From: Rhizobium sp.
GTDB taxonomy: Bacteria; Pseudomonadota; Alphaproteobacteria; Rhizobiales; Rhizobiaceae
Direction: 5' to 3'
DNA length: 29,423 nt
Assembly: GCA_003527225.1 (NCBI GenBank)
Contig: DPXQ01000058.1
Location: 1-29,423 of the forward strand
A program made the position numbers and the translations under genes. Each line of letters starts with the position of its first letter. The first letter of the stretch is position 1. Under the pieces are notes generated by a model, which had not been told where the DNA came from, searched no databases, and worked only from the letters and a program-made list of their open reading frames with translations. This document shows positions 23,970 to 29,423 of the stretch, in pieces.

Positions 23970-24959
23970 ATGAGACTAACGATCGCTGCGGCCGAGACGC
24001 TCGTCGCCGAGGTTCTCATGGGCAAGGGCGTGACCGAGGGCAATGCCCTCTCGGTGGCGCGCGCACTGGTTTCGGCTGAAGCCGCGGGGCAGGGCGGGCA
24101 CGGGCTGCGGCGTGTTCCAGCCTATGCGGCCCAGGCGGTTGCCGGCAAGGTCGACGGCAAAGCACGCCCGGTTGCCACGCGTCCAAGGCCTGGTGTGCTC
24201 TTGATCGATGCGCAGAACGGCTATGCCTATCCGGCTCTTGATCTGGCGGTCGAGTTGCTCGTTCCCATTGCCCGCGAGCAGGGGATCGCAATTGCCGCGA
24301 TCAGCCGTTCGCATCATGCTGGCGTCATGGCGCTCACGGTCGAGCGTTTCGCAGATCAGGGGCTTGCCGCTATGATGTTTGCCAACGCGCCGGCATCGAT
24401 GGCGCCCTGGGGTGGGCGCAAACCGCTCTACGGCACCAATCCCATTGCCTTTGCGACGCCGGTCGCAGACGGAGAACCGATTGTCATCGACCTCGCCCTA
24501 TCCAAGGTGGCGCGCGGCAAGATCATGGCGGCGGCGCAGAAGGACGAACCGGTTCCGGACGACTGGGCCTTCGACGCGGAGGGAAACCCCACATCGAACC
24601 CCCATGCCGCTCTCGCCGGAACGATGGCGCCGCTCGGAGGGGCCAAGGGCGCCGCGCTCGCCATGATGGTCGAGATCCTCTCTGCCGGGCTGATCGGGGC
24701 CAACTACGCCTATGAATCTTCGTCGCTCTTCGACGACAAGGGCGAGCCGGTGGCGCTTGGACAGACAATCATCGCCATCGATCCTGTCGCCACAGGCGGT
24801 AGCGGCGTGCTTCGGCGGCTGAAGGAACTGGCCGACGAAATCGACGCCCAGGAGGGCGCACGCATTCCCGGGCGGCGCGGCCAGTCGCTACGCCGTCAGG
24901 CCATCGAAACCGGCATCGAGATCGAGGACGAGGTCATACAGGCGGTCAAGTCCGCCTGA
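23970..24959 (+). CDS. Ldh-family (malate/L-lactate/ureidoglycolate type) oxidoreductase
   Basis: Encodes 329 residues from the ATG at 23970 with GGAG a few bases upstream; the frame is open to 23925 but unsupported. It belongs to the NAD(P)-dependent malate/L-lactate dehydrogenase family that is distinct from Rossmann LDHs. Visible motifs are GGHGLRRVPAY (about 43-52), the catalytic-His region AISRSHHAGVM (110-120), PWGGRKPLYGTNPIAFATP and GTMAPLGGAKGAALAMMVEIL. Family members reduce 2-oxoacids or cyclic imino acids, so specificity is open. It lies 48 bases after hpaR in the same direction and may be the operon's last gene; conversion of an aryl-lactate or aryl-pyruvate would fit the ThDP enzyme, but this is inference. 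Confidence 0.82.
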   Translation: MRLTIAAAETLVAEVLMGKGVTEGNALSVARALVSAEAAGQGGHGLRRVPAYAAQAVAGKVDGKARPVATRPRPGVLLIDAQNGYAYPALDLAVELLVPIAREQGIAIAAISRSHHAGVMALTVERFADQGLAAMMFANAPASMAPWGGRKPLYGTNPIAFATPVADGEPIVIDLALSKVARGKIMAAAQKDEPVPDDWAFDAEGNPTSNPHAALAGTMAPLGGAKGAALAMMVEILSAGLIGANYAYESSSLFDDKGEPVALGQTIIAIDPVATGGSGVLRRLKELADEIDAQEGARIPGRRGQSLRRQAIETGIEIEDEVIQAVKSA

Positions 24960-24992
24960 AACTACGGTCGCGGCCGCGTCCGGAGGCAAGAA

Positions 24993-25301
24993 CTACTCCG
25001 CAGCCATGATGTGGAATGCCGGCGGCTGGTCGGGATGCGCGGCCTTGCCCATCAGGTAGATCAGACAGCTGGTGCGCAGGAGCGAGGCGAAGTTGGAGAC
25101 CGCGCCGTTGATCTCCAGCGCTTCGTCATAGAGTGTCGACAGGAAGCGCGAGGTCGACATCGACTGGCTGGTGGCAATCTCGTCGATCAGGTCCCAGAAG
25201 GCCGCCTCGATCTGGATGCTGGTCGAATGGCCGGCGATCCGGACCGACCGGTTGACGGCGCGGTAGCGGGCTGGATCCTGTCCTGCGAAGACTTCACACA
25301 T
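24993..25301 (-). CDS. Ribbon-helix-helix domain protein
   Basis: Encodes 102 residues. The segment RAVNRSVRIAGHSTSIQIEAAFWDLIDEIATSQSMSTSRFLSTLYDEAL contains a beta strand with the polar pattern SVRIAGHSTSIQI and two helices, as in the RHH_4-type domain common in Rhizobiales and often next to unrelated genes. Such proteins may bind DNA as dimers, but the target is unknown. The ATG at 25301 follows GGAGGAG by a few bases. It converges with the Ldh-family gene. A second open frame overlaps its 5' end (see findings). Confidence 0.8.
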   Translation of the reverse strand: MCEVFAGQDPARYRAVNRSVRIAGHSTSIQIEAAFWDLIDEIATSQSMSTSRFLSTLYDEALEINGAVSNFASLLRTSCLIYLMGKAAHPDQPPAFHIMAAE

Positions 25302-25515
25302 GGATGCTCCTCCGGCAATTCTTGTTTTGCGGGCATTATGCGGCGCGGCGTGACCTCGGTCAATTTCGCAAATCGTGCCGACATCTTGTCCCTGGCGGAA
25401 AGAGCGACCTTCGGATCGGTAAAATTGTCGGTGCGGTAGCCGGCTGCTACCCGATTTGCCAGTATCATAGGAAACTCCTCAGCATTCGATGATTTGCCTG
25501 AATGAGGAGTACCCC

Positions 25516-25911
25516 TTGGCGAAGATGATCCACTCAATGATCCGGGTGATGGAAGAAGCCCGCTCCGTCGATTTCTACCGGAAGGCCTTCGGCCTCGATA
25601 TTGCCGAACGGCTGGATTTCGACACCTTCACGCTGATCTATCTCAGCAATGCCGAGAGCGAATTCGAACTCGAGCTGACCGTCAACAAGGGGCGGGAAGA
25701 GGCCTACGACCTCGGTGCCGGCTACGGCCATCTCGCCGTCAGCGTCGCCGACCTCGATTCCGAGCACAAGCGTGTGACCGATCTGGGTCTCAACCCCGGC
25801 AAGATCGTCGAGTTCAACCGCGACGGGGCACTGCTCGCGCGCTTCTTCTTCATGACGGACCCCGACGGTTACAAGATCGAGGTTCTGCAGCGCCACGGGC
25901 GCTACAAGTAA
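25516..25911 (+). CDS. gloA: Glyoxalase I-like VOC protein (lactoylglutathione lyase)
   Basis: Encodes 131 residues from a TTG at 25516, six bases after GAGGAG (25504-25509), giving MAKMIHSMIRVMEEARSVDFY, which aligns with the start of known glyoxalases; the upstream ATG at 25489 precedes that binding site. The four metal ligands of E. coli GloA (H5, E56, H74, E122) align as H6 (IHSMIRV), E53 (LELTVN), H72 (GYGHLAVSV) and E122 (DPDGYKIEVLQ). It should isomerise the glutathione hemithioacetal of methylglyoxal or a related VOC substrate. The loop residues for glutathione are less clear, so another VOC activity remains possible. It is divergent from the RHH gene. Confidence 0.82.
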   Translation: MAKMIHSMIRVMEEARSVDFYRKAFGLDIAERLDFDTFTLIYLSNAESEFELELTVNKGREEAYDLGAGYGHLAVSVADLDSEHKRVTDLGLNPGKIVEFNRDGALLARFFFMTDPDGYKIEVLQRHGRYK

Positions 25912-25919
25912 GGGCTGCG

Positions 25920-25947
25920 GCCCGGCGGGTTGGAGGACCTGCCGGGC
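25920..25947 (+). other. Strong hairpin after gloA
   Basis: GCCCGGC (25920-25926) pairs with GCCGGGC (25941-25947), continuing inward by a G-T and GGT/ACC around a six-base loop (TGGAGG), 11 pairs in all. It lies eight bases after the stop but lacks a T-run, so it may be a Rho-assisted terminator or a 3'-end barrier. Confidence 0.5.
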
Positions 25948-26048
25948 GCTGCCGAGACAAGGGGAGGGCGCGGGCTCCGCGCCGCCCATCGACGGTCCGC
26001 AAGGAAGGGGCCGCCGCCAATGCCACACGATCCTGGGAGGAGAATGAC

Positions 26049-26201
26049 GTGGTCACGCTTTACGAAAAATCGAATGGGATTTCCCGCCGCGACCTGTTGA
26101 AGCGCAGCGGCAGCGTCGGCGCGCTGCTGGTGATCAGCGCCATGCGGTCTTCAGCGCGCGGGCTTTGGCCTTCGTCTTGTCTATCGCGTGGCGCAACCTG
26201 A
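26049..26201 (+). pseudogene. Truncated 5' end of a Tat-exported protein
   Basis: A GTG at 26049, eight bases after a strong GGGAGG (26035-26040), opens a 50-residue frame: VVTLYEKSNGISRRDLLKRSG, then SVGALLVISAM. The twin-arginine motif SRRDLLK and the following hydrophobic stretch form the front of a Tat signal peptide, resembling from memory the N-termini of molybdopterin oxidoreductase large subunits. After about residue 31 the frame becomes antisense to the end of the convergent glycosyltransferase and stops at 26199. The rest of the gene is missing, so this is a remnant left by a deletion or rearrangement. A short functional peptide is unlikely. Confidence 0.7.
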
Positions 26202-27327
26202 CTGTGGATTTCGGCGAAAGATGGTGTTGCACGGCCATGGAGTGGCCATGCCAGACGAAGCCGTTGCCGAACCAGGCCGCGAGCCAGAGCGCGGGCAGGG
26301 CGAAGTCGCGAAGCACGAGGGCAGCGGGCGTATGACGACCGAGCGGCCAGTGGAAGGCGCGAATAACAAGCAATTCGGCGCTGTACCACAGGATCGCGTA
26401 TAGAATACCGATCCACGCAGACCAGGAGCCGAGCCCGACGGCAAGGGCCGCGGCGATCATCGGAAAGGCGCCACCGACGAGGATTTCGGGCAGGAAGAAG
26501 AGCGGGAAGGAGACCCGCCTGAGCCGCGCCCAACGCAGTTGCCGGCGCCAGATCCCGGACCATGTTTTCTGTCCGAGCGGTTGGGGGAAGGGTATATCGA
26601 CGAGCCGGACGGAAAGACCTGCCTCGCGCACGATCTTGGTGGCTGCCGCATCTTCCGCGACTTCATCGGCCAGGCGCTGGAAACCGCCGGCCGGATCGAT
26701 AATGCTGCGACGAAGCAGCATGGTTTTCCCCTGCGCGAAACCCAGGCCGATCTCGTCAGCCAGTAATTGCCAGCGGGCCTGAAAACTGTTGAGCCAGGCG
26801 CATTCCACCTCGGCGTAGAAGCCTGCCGGCTCGGTGCCGATCGGAGGCGAGCATACCAATCCGGTACCCGGGATCCATCGCGCGAAGAGACGAGTGAGGT
26901 AATCCCTCGGGGCGAGAACGTTGCTGTCAGCGATGACGATCCAGTCGTTCCTGGCCGCATTCCAGCCCTTGACGAGATTGTTCAGTTTCGGATTGATGCT
27001 GACCCGCTCCTCGCCGACCAGAAGGCGTGCGGGAATGTCCGGATGGCTCGCGATCAAGCGTTGCGCGATTGCGGCGGCCGGATCGTCCGCATCGGCGACG
27101 CAGAAGATGATCTCGTAATCTGGCCAGTCGATAAGAAAGGCCGATTCAAGCGTTCGCTCGAGATTGTTCTCGATGCCGCAAATGGGGCGGAGAATCGTGA
27201 CGGCAGGTCGCTCTTTTCGCGCCAACAACCCGGTGGAACGCGTTCTCGTTCCCCGCCGGATGACCCAGGCCACGCTGACGAGGTGGATAAGCAAGGTAGC
27301 AGCGCAGAATGCCGTCAGTATCACCAT
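26134..27327 (-). CDS. GT21-like membrane glycosyltransferase (ceramide glucosyltransferase/HpnI type)
   Basis: Encodes 397 residues from an ATG at 27327 with AAGGA eight bases upstream. The first membrane helix is at about 1-22. The GT-A domain has VADADDP (77-83), the DSN motif (VIADSN, 134-136), ED at 225-226 and the (R/Q)XXRW motif RQLRW (262-266), then three or more C-terminal membrane segments (275-370). This layout is that of family GT21, which glycosylates ceramide or diacylglycerol, and of the related hopanoid HpnI. Rhizobial members make glycolipids such as glucosyl- or glucuronosyl-diacylglycerol; the sugar and lipid here are not decided by sequence. Its stop lies exactly where the Tat remnant of the opposite strand is cut. 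Confidence 0.85.
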   Translation of the reverse strand: MVILTAFCAATLLIHLVSVAWVIRRGTRTRSTGLLARKERPAVTILRPICGIENNLERTLESAFLIDWPDYEIIFCVADADDPAAAIAQRLIASHPDIPARLLVGEERVSINPKLNNLVKGWNAARNDWIVIADSNVLAPRDYLTRLFARWIPGTGLVCSPPIGTEPAGFYAEVECAWLNSFQARWQLLADEIGLGFAQGKTMLLRRSIIDPAGGFQRLADEVAEDAAATKIVREAGLSVRLVDIPFPQPLGQKTWSGIWRRQLRWARLRRVSFPLFFLPEILVGGAFPMIAAALAVGLGSWSAWIGILYAILWYSAELLVIRAFHWPLGRHTPAALVLRDFALPALWLAAWFGNGFVWHGHSMAVQHHLSPKSTVRLRHAIDKTKAKARALKTAWR

Positions 27328-27357
27328 GGCAACAATCCTTTGACCATCCGACGCCTG

Positions 27358-27385
27358 ATACTACCGGGTTATGACAATTCTGCAA
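27358..27385 (-). promoter_or_regulatory. Candidate promoter of the glycosyltransferase gene
   Basis: Read leftward, TTGCAG (27380-27385) and TAGTAT (27358-27363) are separated by 16 bases; the leader to the ATG at 27327 would be about 23 bases. Confidence 0.4.
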
Positions 27386-27481
27386 AACCCCTGTGCATGC
27401 CTTTTGTAAGAACGGCTTGCGTGGTTAGAAGGCGCTTATCCGAGAAAAGGCGCGACGTATTTTCAGACTACCTCTGCGCAA

Positions 27482-28087
27482 TCACGCGGATTCGTTTTTC
27501 GTGCGGCGCAGGGTCTTGAAGAGCCGCCATCCGAGAAAGACGGCGACGGCGCCGGCGGCGAGGAAACCGCTCGCATCGCCAACGATCTCGGCAATTGCAA
27601 GGACATTGTCGCTGAAGGCTATTCCGAGTCCGACATGGATAGACACCCAGGCCACCTCTCCGATCACGCCGAAGATCGTGAATCGGGCCCAGGGAAAGCC
27701 GGTCGCCCCGGTAATCAGGTTCACATAGGGGCCAAGTGGGCTGAAGAGCCAACGGGTAAGGAAGACCCCAAGCCTCCCGTGTCGTTCTATCTCTTTCGTA
27801 GCGCGGTCCAGCGCAGCCTTGCGTCCCGGCCTGGAGGAAATCCGGGCGGTGACAGACTGTCCCCCGAAGCGGCCGATGAAGAAGCCCAACTGGTCCGCGC
27901 CGATGGCTGAAGCCAGGGCCGTCGCCAGGACGGGTGCCAGTCCGAACTCGCCTGCGGCGGTGAATGAGCCCATGAGCATCATCACGACCGAAGCGGGCGC
28001 TGGCAGGCCGAGGCAACTCAAGCTCGTTATCAGGGCCAGAAACGGGAGACCGTAGACCGGGGCGAGGGCGAGGATCGTCTCGGTCAT
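27482..28087 (-). CDS. DedA family membrane protein
   Basis: Encodes 201 residues of the DedA/VTT (SNARE-associated) family. Key parts are the N-terminal re-entrant segment GLPFLALITSLSCLGLPAPASVVMMLMG, the polar loop GADQLGFFIGRFGG, the family's FLTRWLFSPLGPYVNLITGATGFPWARF block (R near 112 and the GxxxxxNLxxG pattern), and two C-terminal helices. DedA proteins are inner-membrane proteins now thought to be lipid scramblases for undecaprenyl phosphate or other phospholipids; which lipid is moved here is unknown. The ATG overlaps the stop of the upstream small membrane protein gene by four bases, so the two are translationally coupled. Confidence 0.9.
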   Translation of the reverse strand: MTETILALAPVYGLPFLALITSLSCLGLPAPASVVMMLMGSFTAAGEFGLAPVLATALASAIGADQLGFFIGRFGGQSVTARISSRPGRKAALDRATKEIERHGRLGVFLTRWLFSPLGPYVNLITGATGFPWARFTIFGVIGEVAWVSIHVGLGIAFSDNVLAIAEIVGDASGFLAAGAVAVFLGWRLFKTLRRTKNESA

Positions 28088-28440
28088 TTGTCCGTGCCGC
28101 CCTTGCGCAGGCGCTCGATGGCCGCTTCCACCTCGGCCTGGAATTCAGCAGCCGTCATTCCCTTGTCGCGAGCCAGCGCGTCGAGTGTCGGGCGCTTGCC
28201 TTTTTCCGGTGGCACGAGCCCCAGGGCGTTGGCCAGGGCTTCGCGCGGTACATCGTAGGAATGGGCGATATAGCCGATGGTCATCCAGCCCTGGAGTGGC
28301 TGGTCGCGATGGGCCGGATCGCTCCAGTACAGTACGAAAAAGGTGAATCGGGCGGCAAAGAACAAGGTCAGCGCCGTCGCAACCACGAATGCCATGAGCA
28401 GAAGCCGATGGTGGCGCCACAGTATGACTACGGTTTTCAT
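28084..28440 (-). CDS. Small single-span membrane protein, partner of DedA
   Basis: Encodes 118 residues that I do not recognise as a named family. The N-terminus MKTVVILWRHHRLLLMAFVVATALTLFF is a basic stretch and a membrane helix (about 11-38). A soluble part follows with DQPLQGWMTIGYIAHSYDVPREALANALGLVPPEKGKRPTLDALARDKGMTAAEFQAEVEAAIERL, two helix-rich blocks that look like a small helix-turn-helix or SAM-like fold. The ATGA overlap with dedA implies a shared function, perhaps a regulatory or structural partner. It is divergent from ung. Confidence 0.75.
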   Translation of the reverse strand: MKTVVILWRHHRLLLMAFVVATALTLFFAARFTFFVLYWSDPAHRDQPLQGWMTIGYIAHSYDVPREALANALGLVPPEKGKRPTLDALARDKGMTAAEFQAEVEAAIERLRKGGTDK

Positions 28441-28544
28441 CTTCGCCTGACGCCTCGTATCGGACGGGTTTTCATCAAGTTCGGCGGACTTGACTTCGTC
28501 CCTGGTCCTCTTTCAATCATTCAAGGATCTAAACGCAAAGGTGC

Positions 28545-29258
28545 ATGTCGGCAATGACCGGATCGGACATCAGACTGGAAGAGAGCTGGAAAAGGGTTCT
28601 CGGGCCGGAATTTTCGAGCCCCTACATGCAGCAATTGCGCGAGTTCCTCGTGACAGAGAGGGCAAACGGCAAGCACATCTTTCCGAAAGGCGCGGAGTAT
28701 TTCCGGGCGCTGGACCTGACGCCGCTCGGGCGGGTGCGGGTCGTCATCCTCGGTCAGGATCCGTATCACGGAGCGGGGCAGGCCCATGGGCTCTGCTTCA
28801 GCGTGCAGCCGGGCGTGCGCGTGCCGCCGTCTCTTGTCAACATCTACAAGGAGCTCGAAAGCGATCTCGACATACCGCCTGCCCGCCACGGCTTTCTCGA
28901 AAGCTGGGCTAAGCAGGGTGTTTTGCTGCTGAACAGCGTATTGACCGTCGAGGAAGCGCGCGCCGCATCGCATCAGGGACGTGGCTGGGAGCGGTTCACC
29001 GACGCGGTCATCCGCGCCGTCAACGAGGAATGTCCGTCGGCGGTCTTCATGCTCTGGGGTTCCTATGCCCAGAAAAAGGCGGCCTTCGTTGACCGCGAGC
29101 GCCATCTGGTACTGAAAGCGCCGCATCCTTCGCCGCTTTCGGCGCACAATGGTTTCTTCGGTTGCCAGCACTTTTCCAAGGCCAACGAATTCCTTCGATC
29201 ACGCGGCCTCGATCCGATCGACTGGCGGCTGCCTGCCGAACCGGGACTGCCGGGATAA
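28545..29258 (+). CDS. ung: Uracil-DNA glycosylase, family 1
   Basis: Encodes 237 residues of the enzyme that removes uracil from DNA at the start of base-excision repair. The catalytic water-activating motif GQDPYHG carries D72, and the leucine-intercalation motif [13 protein letters not shown] carries H194; [11 protein letters not shown] holds the uracil-specific Asn (N130). The length is typical. The ATG at 28545 is three bases after AAAGG (28537-28541), and the ATG at 28554 is twelve, so the exact start is uncertain. It is a single gene between the DedA pair (divergent) and the VOC gene start. Confidence 0.96.
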   Translation: MSAMTGSDIRLEESWKRVLGPEFSSPYMQQLREFLVTERANGKHIFPKGAEYFRALDLTPLGRVRVVILGQDPYHGAGQAHGLCFSVQPGVRVPPSLVNIYKELESDLDIPPARHGFLESWAKQGVLLLNSVLTVEEARAASHQGRGWERFTDAVIRAVNEECPSAVFMLWGSYAQKKAAFVDRERHLVLKAPHPSPLSAHNGFFGCQHFSKANEFLRSRGLDPIDWRLPAEPGLPG

Positions 29259-29390
29259 ACAGGTCGCTTGTCTCGTTCAGTAAAAGCGAACAATGCGTTG
29301 TCCACACCGAGGCTGGTCGGTGGGTGGAAAAAGGCCAAATATACGGCAGACAGGATGTCCCGCTTTCGGAAGGGACAGGAAGGATTTGCC

Positions 29391-29423
29391 ATGCTGAACC
29401 AGATCAAGGGTCTGCACCACGTC
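29391..29423 (+). CDS. Start of a ring-cleaving dioxygenase/glyoxalase-like (VOC) protein, cut by window end
   Basis: The last 33 bases encode MLNQIKGLHHV from an ATG at 29391, with AGGAAGG six to seven bases upstream. The N-terminus of two-module VOC proteins annotated as ring-cleaving dioxygenases or glyoxalases (MhqO-like) begins in this way, with GLHHV providing the first metal-binding His. Only the beginning is visible, so the function is tentative. Confidence 0.55.
   Translation, partial: MLNQIKGLHHV

Noticed and set aside
24960..24992. Palindrome cgcggccgcg as a terminator between convergent genes
   Set aside because: It is a short GC palindrome without loop or T-run; not a credible terminator.
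1..29423. CRISPR array, rRNA genes, intact transposase, toxin-antitoxin or phage-defence genes
   Set aside because: No regularly spaced repeats, no rRNA sequence and no such protein motifs were seen; the RHH protein has no toxin partner beside it.

Overview
The window looks like a chromosomal segment of an alphaproteobacterium, most likely Rhizobiales and Rhizobiaceae-like. The coding sequence is GC-rich. The serC-serA pair, a Tim44-like membrane protein, a GT21-type glycosyltransferase, the RHH-domain protein, a tRNA-Met with rhizobial features and a short CCCAACCC/GGGTTGGG hairpin repeat all fit that group. I cannot name a species from sequence alone.

Left part (1-9685): housekeeping genes. 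It holds the end of serC and all of serA (serine biosynthesis), a Tim44-like membrane protein convergent with a transglycosylase lipoprotein, and a lower-GC secreted beta-propeller gene beside tRNA-Met and a two-copy 25-bp repeat that looks like an insertion-sequence scar. Then come mnmA (tRNA 2-thiouridylation), an L-Ala-D/L-Glu-type dipeptide epimerase, a spermidine-synthase-like methyltransferase and an IclR regulator.

Centre (8900-24959): an aromatic catabolic island built from three transcription units. (a) A divergent IclR regulator faces an operon of a ThDP-dependent 2-oxoacid decarboxylase-like enzyme and a TRAP transporter (DctP, DctQ, DctM). A half-site array sits just downstream of a good sigma-70 promoter. 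(b) hpaBC, the two-component 4-hydroxyphenylacetate 3-monooxygenase, is convergent with (a) across a strong shared terminator and divergent from hpaA (AraC family). (c) hpaF-E-D-G-H-I-R plus an Ldh-family oxidoreductase read rightward. They encode the homoprotocatechuate meta-cleavage route to pyruvate and succinic semialdehyde. The ring-cleavage enzyme is the VOC (Brevibacterium-type) dioxygenase, only one FAH-domain protein is present for the decarboxylase/isomerase step, and the usual HpaX transporter is absent. My inference is that TRAP and ThDP enzymes widen the substrate range upstream of 4-hydroxyphenylacetate, for example to an aryl-2-oxoacid.

Right part (24993-29423): an RHH-domain protein, a glyoxalase-I-like gene with a TTG start, a truncated 5' end of a Tat-exported protein cut off at the stop codon of a convergent GT21-like glycosyltransferase, a DedA protein with an overlapping small membrane protein, ung, and the first codons of a VOC ring-cleaving dioxygenase-like gene.

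Regulatory structures that the genes do not explain include a palindrome over the hpaF promoter, a hairpin abutting the hpaD ribosome binding site and a potential H-type pseudoknot in the hpaR leader. No CRISPR array, rRNA, intact insertion sequence or phage gene was seen.
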